A DNA stretch of 5,777 nucleotides from CAYYWV01 sp964531525. Its GTDB lineage: Bacteria > Pseudomonadota > Alphaproteobacteria > JAAXGF01. The notes under the pieces were generated by a model. The model searched no databases. It was not told the DNA's origin and worked only from the letters and a program-made list of their open reading frames with translations. A program made the position numbers and the translations under genes. Location of the stretch: the NCBI GenBank assembly GCA_964531525.1, contig CAZHDF010000207.1, positions 1 through 5,777 of the forward strand. Direction: 5' to 3'. Numbering within the stretch: the first letter of the stretch is position 1; each line of letters starts with the position of its first letter. Shown here in pieces: positions 1 to 5,413 of the stretch.

Positions 1-1018
1 TGTCGAGCCCCGGCACCGGGCCGACCAGCGGGTTGCCGTCGGGGGCGAAGGTGAACGGCCCGTTGATGACCCGCTTGATCCCGGCCCGGGCGAGGCAAGG
101 GTAACGGTGGAATGCGGCCTCGAGGGACTCGCCGATCCGCTCGAGCCGGTCGGGCAAAAGCTCGTGCCCGAAGTCCCAGGGCGTGCCGTCGACCGCCCAG
201 GGCGCGCAGTCCTGCTCGTAGAAGCCGATGACCAGGCCGCGCCCTTCCTGGCGCAGATAGCTCTCCCCGCCCGGGTCCATGACGTGGGGAAGCTCGCCCT
301 CGCGCTCGTAGACCTCGGGGATGTCGTCGGTCACCAGGTATTGGTGCTCCATCGGGTGCAGGGGCAAGAACACGCCGACCATGGCGCCGAGCTCGCGCGC
401 CCAAAGCCCGCCCGCATTGACCACGATCTCGGCGACGATGGCGCCCTTCTCGGTGACCACGTCCCAGTGGCGGTCGGGACGCGCCTTGAGCTCGACCACG
501 CGGTTGTGGAGCACGATCTCGGCCCCGCCCTTGCGGGCCGCGGCGGCGTAGGCCCGAGTCGTGCCTGCGGGGTCGAGGTGGCCGTCGAGCGGATCGTAGA
601 GCGCGCCGAGGATGCCGTCGGTGTTGGTGATCGGGCTCAGACGCGCGATCTCGTCCGGGCCGACGATCTCGGTCTCGAGCCCCATGTGCCGGTGCTTGGC
701 GCGCTCGGCGCGCAGGTGGTCCATGCGCTCAGGCGTCGTTGCGATGGTCAGCCCGCCGACGTGGTGGAGCCCGCAGGACTGGCCGCTGATCTCCTCGAGC
801 TCCTTGTAAAGCCGGATGGTGTAGCCTTGGAGCGCCGCCATGTTGGGGTCGGCGTTGAGGGTGTGGAAGCCGCCGGCGGCGTGCCAGGTCGAGCCCGAGG
901 TGAGTTCGTCGCGCTCGATCAGCATGACGTCGCGCCAACCGAACTTGGTCAGGTGGTAGAGCACGCTGCACCCGACCACGCCGCCGCCGATGACGGCGAC
1001 CTTGACGTGCGACTTCAT
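1..1018 (-). CDS. FAD-dependent oxidoreductase, dimethylglycine/sarcosine dehydrogenase family (N-terminal part; C-terminus beyond window)
   Basis: The first 339 residues are visible and the frame runs off the left edge. Residues 5-20 form a Rossmann dinucleotide-binding start with GGGVVG, followed by an acidic strand end (LIERDEL). STWHAAG at about residues 43-49 matches the site where dimethylglycine and sarcosine dehydrogenases attach FAD covalently through histidine. YDPLDGHLDP, HPMEHQYLVTD, GFYEQD and NGPFTFAPDGNPLVGP are also typical of this family. Family members oxidatively demethylate N-methyl amines and usually carry a C-terminal GcvT-like folate-binding domain that captures the one-carbon unit as 5,10-methylene-THF. 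That domain would lie outside the window. The start is the ATG at 1018, since no in-frame start lies just upstream. Its only Shine-Dalgarno-like sequence is AGAAGG, a long 12 nt away. Substrate (dimethylglycine, sarcosine or another N-methyl compound) cannot be fixed from this part. The nearby metF fits a role in methyl-group metabolism. Confidence 0.9.
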   Translation of the reverse strand, partial: MKSHVKVAVIGGGVVGCSVLYHLTKFGWRDVMLIERDELTSGSTWHAAGGFHTLNADPNMAALQGYTIRLYKELEEISGQSCGLHHVGGLTIATTPERMDHLRAERAKHRHMGLETEIVGPDEIARLSPITNTDGILGALYDPLDGHLDPAGTTRAYAAAARKGGAEIVLHNRVVELKARPDRHWDVVTEKGAIVAEIVVNAGGLWARELGAMVGVFLPLHPMEHQYLVTDDIPEVYEREGELPHVMDPGGESYLRQEGRGLVIGFYEQDCAPWAVDGTPWDFGHELLPDRLERIGESLEAAFHRYPCLARAGIKRVINGPFTFAPDGNPLVGPVPGLD

Positions 1019-1059
1019 GGCTTGGAGCGACCTTCTCGACGCCGGTCCTCGAACCGCAT
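1015..1059 (-). CDS. Possible 14-residue leader ORF coupled to the dehydrogenase
   Basis: A short frame reads MRFEDRRREGRSKP and stops at TGA, which overlaps the dehydrogenase start as ATGA. It is preceded by GGGGAGG, seven bases before its ATG. This is a far better ribosome-binding site than the one directly upstream of the dehydrogenase. The arrangement would allow translational coupling, with ribosomes loading at the mini-ORF and restarting on the main gene. The peptide is basic and resembles nothing I recognise. A chance ORF in the leader is a real alternative. Confidence 0.35.
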   Translation of the reverse strand: MRFEDRRREGRSKP

Positions 1060-1111
1060 GCCTTGTCCTCCCCTTTGCAAGACGGCCTCTGCGAGAGGGC
1101 GATACTACGCC

Positions 1112-1140
1112 TTGAAAAATTCGAGGGCCAGCCATGTCAT
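1112..1140 (+). promoter_or_regulatory. Weak candidate sigma-70 promoter for the GNAT gene
   Basis: TTGAAA (1112-1117) and TGTCAT (1135-1140) are separated by 17 bases, matching the -35 consensus at five of six positions and the -10 consensus at four of six. They lie in the roughly 180-bp gap between the divergent dehydrogenase and acetyltransferase genes. This is a match by eye only and such matches occur by chance. Confidence 0.25.
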
Positions 1141-1230
1141 CAATGCAGGAATAGGCGGCCGGATCGGCCTTGAAACCCTGGCGCCGGAGGCGATATGTCG
1201 ATTGTGCAGTGCAACATTCCAAAGTTGGAG

Positions 1231-1236
1231 AGGAGG
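1231..1236 (+). promoter_or_regulatory. Strong ribosome-binding site that fixes the GNAT start
   Basis: AGGAGG lies six bases before the ATG at 1243. An upstream in-frame ATG at 1195 also has GGAGG four bases before it. However, the 16 codons between the two starts include rare-type codons (AGG AGG, TTG, CCA) unlike the rest of the gene. The ATG at 1243 is therefore preferred. Confidence 0.7.
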
Positions 1237-1242
1237 TGCGCC

Positions 1243-1809
1243 ATGCACTCGCGCCAGGGCGGGCGGATCGTCATCCGGCATCTGTGGCCCCACGAGCGCG
1301 CCGCGTATCGAGACCATCTTCTGCGCCTCGACGCCGAAGACCGCCGCATGCGGTTCGGCGGGACCGTGCGCGACGGCTTCATCCACGCCTATTGCGCCGA
1401 TCTCGACTGGTCGCGCGTGATCGTGATCGTCGCCCTGGTCGACGGCGTGCTGCGCGCGGCGGGCGAGCTCCGGCCGCTCGACGGCTTTCCTCCGAGTCAG
1501 GCGGAGATCGCCCTTTCGGTCGAAAAGCCATATCAGAATAAAGGGATAGGGTCGGAGATCCTGCGCCGTCTGATCGTAATGGCGCGCAACCGGTCGATCC
1601 GAAGCGTGTTCATGGTCTGCCTTCCGGAAAACCTGAAGATGCGCCGCCTCGCCCGCAAGTTCGAAGGCGCGATCACTTTTCGCGACGGCGATATCGAAGG
1701 GCGGATCGCGCCGCTCTGGCCGGACTACGCCTCGCTCATCGAAGAGGCGCTCGACGAGGGTCGGACGCTCGTTCAGCTCACCTTTGGAGGCGCGCCCATC
1801 GCCGCCTGA
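1243..1809 (+). CDS. GNAT family N-acetyltransferase
   Basis: The protein has 188 residues, a normal size for a single GNAT domain. It would transfer an acetyl group from acetyl-CoA to an amine on a small molecule or protein. After an N-terminal helical segment (LWPHERAAYRDHLLRLDAEDRRMRFGG, about residues 14-40), the core strands cover about 58-95. Motif A is visible as YQNKGIGSEILRRLI (97-111), in which QNKGIG is the R/Q-x-x-G-x-G pyrophosphate-binding loop for acetyl-CoA. A later strand and loop, VFMVCLPENLKMRRLARKF (122-140), fits motif B, where Asn130 often contacts cofactor. There are no membrane or signal segments. The N-terminal pattern LDAEDRRMRFGG recurs in alphaproteobacterial GNAT proteins of unknown substrate, some related to the acetyltransferase part of protein lysine acetyltransferases. 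The gene is divergent from the dehydrogenase and convergent with metF, so it is probably its own unit. The substrate cannot be told. Confidence 0.88.
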   Translation: MHSRQGGRIVIRHLWPHERAAYRDHLLRLDAEDRRMRFGGTVRDGFIHAYCADLDWSRVIVIVALVDGVLRAAGELRPLDGFPPSQAEIALSVEKPYQNKGIGSEILRRLIVMARNRSIRSVFMVCLPENLKMRRLARKFEGAITFRDGDIEGRIAPLWPDYASLIEEALDEGRTLVQLTFGGAPIAA

Positions 1810-1820
1810 TCGTGGCCGCG

Positions 1821-1842
1821 CGCGCTTTACGCCGAAAGCGCG
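1821..1842. terminator. Hairpin between convergent GNAT and metF genes
   Basis: CGCGCTTT (1821-1828) and AAAGCGCG (1835-1842) form a perfect 8-bp stem with a six-base loop. It begins 11 bases past the GNAT stop and contains the metF stop codon. It is symmetrical, so it could end transcription from both sides. No T-run follows on either strand, so it is not a textbook intrinsic terminator and may instead stabilise 3' ends. Confidence 0.45.
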
Positions 1843-2762
1843 ACCGGGGCCGCGGCCGCGCGGGGGCGCAAGCCCAGGATGTGGCAGATCGCGAAGGCGA
1901 GCTCGGCGCGGTTGAGCGTGTAGAAATGGAACTCGGTCACGCCGGCCATCTGGAGCCGGCGGCAGTGCTCGGCGGCGACGGTCGCGGCGACGAGCCTGCG
2001 GGTCTCGGGGTCGTTATCGAGGCCCGAGAACAGGCGCCCGAGCCAAGCCGGCACGGTCGCCCCGCAGCGGGCGGCGAAGCGCGAAACCTTGGCGAAGTTG
2101 GTGACCGGCAGCACGCCCGGCACGATGGGAACCTCGATGCCGGCGCGGCGCGCGCGCTCGACGAAGCGTAAGTACGCATCGACGTCGAAGAAGAACTGGG
2201 TGATCGCCCTGCTCGCGCCGGCGTCGATCTTGCGCTTGAGGTTGTCGAGATCGGCTTCGGGGCTCGCCGCCTCGGGGTGGCCTTCCGGATAGGCGGCGAC
2301 GCTGATCTCGAAGTCGGCGATCCGGCGCAGGCCCGCGACCAGGTCGGCCGCGTAGCGGTAGCCGTCGGGCCGCGGCGTGTAACGCCCCGCGTTGTCAGGC
2401 GGATCGCCGCGCAGCGCGACGATATGGCGCACGCCCGCCTCCCAGTAGGCCCGCGCGATGTCGTCGACCTCGGCCCGGCTCGCGTCGACGCAGGTGAGAT
2501 GCGCCGCCGGCGCAAGATCGGTTTCGGCGAGAATGCGGCGGACGGTGGCGTGGGTGCGCTCGCGCGTGCCGCCGCCCGCGCCGTAGGTGACCGAGACGAA
2601 GCGGGGCTCGAGCGGCGCGAGGCGCTGGATCGCGCGCCACAAAGCGGCCTCCATCGCCGGGGTCTTGGGCGGGAAGAACTCGAACGAGACCGTCAGCTCC
2701 GCAGGGCTGCGCGGCGCGGTTGCGATCATTCCGGGCGCGGCGCGCGGGGCGAGATCGTTCAT
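1827..2762 (-). CDS. metF: 5,10-methylenetetrahydrofolate reductase
   Basis: This cytoplasmic flavoenzyme reduces 5,10-methylene-THF to 5-methyl-THF, which gives methionine synthase its methyl group. The protein has 311 residues, against 296 in E. coli; the extra length is mostly at the two ends. SFEFFPPKT places the catalytic glutamate at residue 28, ALRGDPP places the conserved flavin-proximal aspartate at 120, and PVTNF places phenylalanine at 223. All three coincide with the E. coli numbering (Glu28, Asp120, Phe223). VSVTYGAGG (56-64), HLTC (88-91), AAYPEGHPE (156-164), KIDAGASRAITQFFFD (178-193) and EFHFYTLNR (277-285) complete the family pattern. The start ATG overlaps the stop of the upstream regulator as ATGA, with GGAG nine bases before it. 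The two genes are thus co-transcribed and probably translationally coupled. Alphaproteobacterial operons of this type often continue into metH. Here the operon meets a convergent gene instead, so methionine synthase must be encoded elsewhere. Confidence 0.97.
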   Translation of the reverse strand: MNDLAPRAAPGMIATAPRSPAELTVSFEFFPPKTPAMEAALWRAIQRLAPLEPRFVSVTYGAGGGTRERTHATVRRILAETDLAPAAHLTCVDASRAEVDDIARAYWEAGVRHIVALRGDPPDNAGRYTPRPDGYRYAADLVAGLRRIADFEISVAAYPEGHPEAASPEADLDNLKRKIDAGASRAITQFFFDVDAYLRFVERARRAGIEVPIVPGVLPVTNFAKVSRFAARCGATVPAWLGRLFSGLDNDPETRRLVAATVAAEHCRRLQMAGVTEFHFYTLNRAELAFAICHILGLRPRAAAAPVALSA

Positions 2763-3739
2763 GCGGCGTGACTCCGGGCTTCCGCGGCCCGGCGCGCCGG
2801 CCAGATCGCGACCGTGAGCGGATCGCCCGCGAGCCGCAGGCAGGGCTCGGCGGCGAGCCCGGCGGCGCGGTACCAGCCGGCGACCTCCTCGTCGGAGAAG
2901 CCGAGCCGGCGGTGGCGGTGGCGCTCGCGCAGGGACTCAAGGGCGTGGGCCGTAAAATCGACGACCAGAAGCCGTCCCGAGGGCCGCAGGACGCGCGCCG
3001 CCTCGGCGATCGCGGCTTGGGGATCGTCGGCGTAGTGAAGCACCTGGTGAATGATGGCGAGATCGACCGAATCGGCCGGCAAGGGCAAGGCGTACATGTC
3101 GCCGTGACGAAGCCGGCAGTGGGCGAGCCCGGCGCGCTCGAGATTGGCGCGGGCGACCGTGAGCATGGCGTGAGAGAGGTCGATGCCAATTGCGCGTCGC
3201 GCCCGCGGGCCGAAGACCTCGAGCATCCGCCCGGTGCCGGTGCCGATATCGAGCAGGGTGTCTATGGGACCGTCGCCGATCAGCGCGTCGAGCGCGCGCT
3301 CGACCTCGCTCTCGGCCACGTAAAGCGCGCGAATCTCGTCCCAGCGGGCCGCGTTCTCGCGGAAGTAGGCCGCCGCGGCGCGGGCGCGCGCGGCCTTGAC
3401 CTGGGCGAGTCGGGCGCGGTCGCGGGCGAGCGTGGGGTCGTCCTCGGGCAAAAGCGCGATCAGGCGGCGGGCGAGCGTGGCGCCGGGCTCGTCCTCGGCC
3501 AGGCGATAGAAGGCCCAGCTTCCTTCGCGGAACCGGTCGAGGAGCCCGGCCTCGCACAGGAGCCTGAGGTGGCGCGAGACCCGGGGCTGGCTCTGGCCGA
3601 GGATCTGGGTGAGCTCGCTCACCGCAAGCTCGCCCGTCGCGCATAAGGCCAGAAGCCGAAGCCGGCTCGGCTCGGCCGCCGCCCGCAGCCCGGAAAGCAG
3701 CCGCTCCATCACATCGCCCGCCGCGGCCTTGAGCGCCAT
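2759..3739 (-). CDS. sahR: ArsR-family regulator fused to a SAM-dependent methyltransferase domain (SahR-like)
   Basis: The protein has 326 residues. Residues about 10-95 are an ArsR winged helix: EPSRLRLLALCATGELAVSEL, recognition helix around QSQPRVSRHLRLL (49-61), then wing GSWAFYRL (73-80). I see no clear metal-binding cysteine pair (the isolated ArsR ELCVCDL motif is replaced by GELAVSEL), so metal sensing is unlikely. After a charged helical linker (103-150) comes a class I methyltransferase fold: motif I LLDIGTGTGRMLEVFG (162-177), acidic IGID (184-187), HGDMYALPLP (212-221), VDLAIIHQVLHY (225-236) and LRPSGRLLVVDF (251-262). Proteins of this architecture next to metF match SahR, a known proteobacterial repressor of the SAM cycle that responds to S-adenosylhomocysteine. 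The methyltransferase fold is presumably the sensor. That assignment is inference from architecture and context. The ATG at 3739 lacks a good ribosome-binding site. The ATG at residue 10 is an alternative. Confidence 0.9.
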   Translation of the reverse strand: MALKAAAGDVMERLLSGLRAAAEPSRLRLLALCATGELAVSELTQILGQSQPRVSRHLRLLCEAGLLDRFREGSWAFYRLAEDEPGATLARRLIALLPEDDPTLARDRARLAQVKAARARAAAAYFRENAARWDEIRALYVAESEVERALDALIGDGPIDTLLDIGTGTGRMLEVFGPRARRAIGIDLSHAMLTVARANLERAGLAHCRLRHGDMYALPLPADSVDLAIIHQVLHYADDPQAAIAEAARVLRPSGRLLVVDFTAHALESLRERHRHRRLGFSDEEVAGWYRAAGLAAEPCLRLAGDPLTVAIWPARRAAEARSHAA

Positions 3740-3781
3740 CTCGGATTATGGGGCATAAGCCCCGATCGCCCGCGAACCGAG
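3740..3781 (-). promoter_or_regulatory. Structured leader just before the regulator start
   Basis: On the transcribed strand CTCGG (3781-3777) can pair with CCGAG (3744-3740), which touches the start codon. Inside that is a hairpin with arms GGGGC (3763-3759) and GCCCC (3754-3750) around a four-base loop. The same spot also holds a 13-bp palindrome, TTATG GGG CATAA (3746-3758). It could be a fold that limits translation or a second protein-binding site. It does not match the SAM-II or SAH riboswitch patterns I know. Confidence 0.3.
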
Positions 3782-3830
3782 GAGCGGAGAGCGGAATGGG
3801 CCAAGTTATCCAAATCGATAATCACACGCA

Positions 3831-3860
3831 CATATAAACATATCTTTATATAAACGACAA
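3831..3860 (-). promoter_or_regulatory. Candidate promoter and operator of the sahR-metF operon
   Basis: On the minus strand, TTGTCG (3860-3855) and TATATG (3836-3831) are 18 bases apart and resemble -35 and -10 boxes, each at four of six positions. Between and over them lies ATATAAAGATATGTTTATAT (3851-3832), in which nine of ten base pairs are symmetrical. It is AT-rich in a GC-rich setting and sits about 93 bases upstream of the regulator start. A repressor bound there would block RNA polymerase. SahR is known to control metF-type genes through palindromic sites. I believe the AT-rich shape agrees with its published motif but cannot confirm that from memory. Confidence 0.55.
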
Positions 3861-4190
3861 GAAAAAATCCTCACGCGACACCGATCGCCAGCCTGGAATC
3901 GCCTCGACGTTCAGCCCGTGCGGGTTGGGCCAGGGGGCGGCCGGCCGTGCGGCCGCCTTATCGCGGTTGCGCCTGCTCGCCGTCATAGTCCGAGATGAAG
4001 CGCGCCTTTCGACGAAGCCGGACGAGCTCTTGAGCCCGATCGCGCGCCTTGGGGAAGTTGATCGCGCAGGCTGAAGGCGGAACGATCCCAGCGGACGAGT
4101 CAGGCGCAGGAAGACGCGCAGCGTCCGCTCTTTCGCGCAGGGGGCCGTCTCGGGGCGCGCGCAGCCTTTGATCCCGGCCGGGCCTCGCCT
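3861..4190. other. Gene-free GC-rich spacer with one hairpin
   Basis: No supported gene lies here. A perfect 8-bp stem GGCGGCCG/CGGCCGCC (3936-3943 and 3950-3957) has a six-base loop and no T-run. Directly beside it on the minus strand is a stop codon (3958-3960) ending an open frame that reaches back to about 4224, with no ATG, GTG or TTG start. Its last part (CAINFPKARDRAQELVRLRR) has fairly coding-like codon use, but the plus strand over 3961-4074 is equally open. This could be the remains of a decayed gene or just chance in GC-rich DNA. Confidence 0.4.
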
Positions 4191-4207
4191 TGTCGGAATT
4201 TTTTACA
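4191..4207 (+). repeat. 17-bp element, copy 1 (candidate enhancer site)
   Basis: TGTCGGAATTTTTTACA matches copy 2 at 4302-4318 in 15 of 17 positions. Both copies begin TGTCGGA and end TTTACA, giving partial TGT...ACA symmetry as in many activator sites. This copy lies about 200 bp upstream of the sigma-54 promoter, within the range for enhancer-binding proteins. The protein that would bind it is unknown; PrsR is a plausible candidate from context. Confidence 0.5.
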
Positions 4208-4213
4208 ATGAGG

Positions 4214-4238
4214 TCGCCGGCTCAAGGCGGCGATTTTT
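4214..4238 (+). terminator. Possible intrinsic terminator shielding the PEP-CTERM control region
   Basis: TCGCCG (4214-4219) and CGGCGA (4228-4233) form a perfect 6-bp stem with an eight-base loop, followed at once by five T residues (4234-4238). No gene on the plus strand directly precedes it. If real, it stops read-through from the left before the sigma-54 region. The short stem and missing upstream gene keep confidence low. Confidence 0.35.
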
Positions 4239-4280
4239 CGCACCCTATAAATTCTTATTGTTAAGACAGTACGTTATATA

Positions 4281-4297
4281 TTTCCGCCGTGCGGAAA
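4281..4297. promoter_or_regulatory. Perfect 7-3-7 palindrome upstream of the sigma-54 promoter
   Basis: TTTCCGC CGT GCGGAAA is an exact inverted repeat ending four bases before copy 2 of the 17-bp element. As DNA it has the shape of a dimeric regulator site. No T-run follows it, so a terminator is unlikely. The binding protein is unknown. Confidence 0.4.
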
Positions 4298-4301
4298 GGG
4301 G

Positions 4302-4318
4302 TGTCGGATTTCTTTACA
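4302..4318 (+). repeat. 17-bp element, copy 2 (candidate enhancer site)
   Basis: TGTCGGATTTCTTTACA is in the same orientation as copy 1 and 111 bp downstream of it, close to a whole number of helical turns (10.5-10.6). It lies about 85 bp upstream of the -24 box, a typical spacing for a sigma-54 activator site. Confidence 0.5.
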
Positions 4319-4401
4319 GTTTCGTCGCTGCGGCTCTGGCCGTCCTCTCAAGGTTCCGATATTCCTTTGAATAAATTTGTAAATTTCGGCGCGCCTCGCT
4401 T

Positions 4402-4418
4402 TGGCACGATTTTTGCTA
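4402..4418 (+). promoter_or_regulatory. Sigma-54 (RpoN) -24/-12 promoter of the PEP-CTERM gene
   Basis: TGGCACG ATTT TTGCTA matches the RpoN consensus TGGCACG-N4-TTGCW at every key base. GG (4403-4404) and GC (4415-4416) are separated by exactly ten bases. Transcription would start near 4427, leaving a leader of about 58 bases before the ATG at 4486. Sigma-54 promoters need an ATP-dependent enhancer-binding activator. PEP-CTERM genes of exosortase systems are known to be driven by RpoN with the PrsK/PrsR two-component pair, so the match is supported by context as well as sequence. Confidence 0.85.
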
Positions 4419-4474
4419 AGGAGTCAGGCAAGCACCGACTTGCCCCTATGCTTCGAAGCGATATTTGCTGAGGT

Positions 4475-4478
4475 GGAG
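4475..4478 (+). promoter_or_regulatory. Ribosome-binding site deciding the PEP-CTERM start
   Basis: GGAG, within AGGTGGAG, lies seven bases before the ATG at 4486. The longer reading would start at a TTG at 4465 that has no ribosome-binding site and overlaps this one, so ATG 4486 is preferred. Confidence 0.7.
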
Positions 4479-4485
4479 TCTAGAG

Positions 4486-5349
4486 ATGCTCGATGCTGAT
4501 AAGAATCTGGAAAATGCTTTAAATTCAACGTTCAAGTATATTAAAGAAAAAAGTAAGCATGTATCACATATTCGAGATCTTAAGCTTTTCATATCCATTT
4601 TATTTTCGTTGTTAGCCGGGTCGTTCTCATCGGCTTTGGCAGCGCCGTTGTTCTTCGAGGACAACTTCGATTCCCTCGATGCGACCGTTTGGGCGACATC
4701 GGACAACGGGTACCCGGCCCCGGCCATCGACGTATCCGGCGGGGTCATTCGCATGGGGCAGCCGGGCGCATCGTCCCTGGATTTTCCTTATGTCCACAGC
4801 CAGACGAGCATTTTCCCCAGCGCTGGCGACTTTTCGATCACTATCGGTTTTCAGTACACGGGCATCGCAGGAAAGGGCGATGGGCTTCAGGTGCTCAATT
4901 CCTCTAATGACTCATTGCTCGCCATTTGGCAGGACAGCTCGAACGGGCTTCTGATTGGACCCGGAGGAACGTTTTCATTCGCCAACAATGTGGCCCCGCA
5001 CGAGGTGGAGTTTCGGTTTGCGGGAGGCAACGTGACGACCTTGTTGGACGGCGTAAGCCTCGGCAGCGTCGCATTGAGCTCCCGCCCCGCGAAACTCTGG
5101 TTTGGACATCCCACCCTCGGCCAAGTCATAAGCACGCAGACTTCGTCTCTTTTTCCCGGCCTGTTCAAGGTCGACAGCAACGGCGTCGTCGTCGATCGCT
5201 GGTGGGGCTCCGGCGTGTGGACGACCTTCAACCTCGATTTCATCCGCGTGCAGAAGTTGAACGCCATTCCGGAGCCGGGGTCGCTCTCTCTCCTTGGAAT
5301 CGGGTTGGTTGTCTTTGGCCTTGCGCGAAGGCTTCGCCGTACGAATTAG
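4486..5349 (+). CDS. Secreted PEP-CTERM sorting domain protein, probable concanavalin-like beta-sandwich
   Basis: The protein has 287 residues. A charged N-terminal stretch (1-33) is followed by a hydrophobic signal core (LFISILFSLLAGSFSSALA, about 34-52) with likely cleavage after an alanine at 52-53. The mature part opens with FFEDNFDSLDATVWA and continues as alternating beta strands (FSITIGFQYTG, GDGLQVLNSS, HEVEFRF, GNVTTLLDGVSLG), a pattern like LamG/concanavalin-type carbohydrate-binding or glucanase-like domains. I see no convincing catalytic motif, so binding or matrix structure is more likely than hydrolysis. The C-terminus is a complete sorting signal: IPEPGS (261-266), a hydrophobic helix LSLLGIGLVVFGLA (267-280) and basic RRLRR (281-285). 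An exosortase would recognise the PEP motif and remove the tail during export. The 31-residue n-region is long for a signal peptide. The first 50 codons are AT-rich while the mature part is much richer in GC. Expression is probably sigma-54 dependent. Confidence 0.9.
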   Translation: MLDADKNLENALNSTFKYIKEKSKHVSHIRDLKLFISILFSLLAGSFSSALAAPLFFEDNFDSLDATVWATSDNGYPAPAIDVSGGVIRMGQPGASSLDFPYVHSQTSIFPSAGDFSITIGFQYTGIAGKGDGLQVLNSSNDSLLAIWQDSSNGLLIGPGGTFSFANNVAPHEVEFRFAGGNVTTLLDGVSLGSVALSSRPAKLWFGHPTLGQVISTQTSSLFPGLFKVDSNGVVVDRWWGSGVWTTFNLDFIRVQKLNAIPEPGSLSLLGIGLVVFGLARRLRRTN

Positions 5350-5413
5350 GAGATCATAGCAACCTGTTCGACGATTCTCTTTATTCTATTACAAATCTAC
5401 TTATATAAAATTC

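Noticed and set aside
107..1420. Long plus-strand open frame of 437 codons
   Set aside because: It lies antisense to the dehydrogenase, runs on into the GNAT gene, has low-complexity Ala/Val/Gly/Arg-rich translation and no family motifs. The opposite strand carries a clear enzyme.
2720..3646. Plus-strand open frame of 308 codons opposite the regulator
   Set aside because: It is an antisense shadow of the ArsR-methyltransferase gene caused by high GC third positions; it shows no recognisable domain.
3958..4224. Minus-strand open frame ending beside the 3936-3957 hairpin, possible gene remnant
   Set aside because: It has no ATG, GTG or TTG start, an upstream stop closes it, and the opposite strand is equally open over part of it. 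The product is not recognised.
4168..4471. Two overlapping short plus-strand frames (4168-4374 and 4289-4471)
   Set aside because: They run through the enhancer-like repeats and sigma-54 promoter, have poor start signals and show no domain.
4448..4471. Seven-codon ORF (MLRSDIC) in the PEP-CTERM leader
   Set aside because: It has an ATG but no ribosome-binding site, and its stop overlaps the start of the real Shine-Dalgarno region. It is most likely chance.
4446..4754. Minus-strand 102-codon frame opposite the PEP-CTERM 5' end
   Set aside because: It is antisense to a well-supported signal peptide and mature domain, with no motif of its own.
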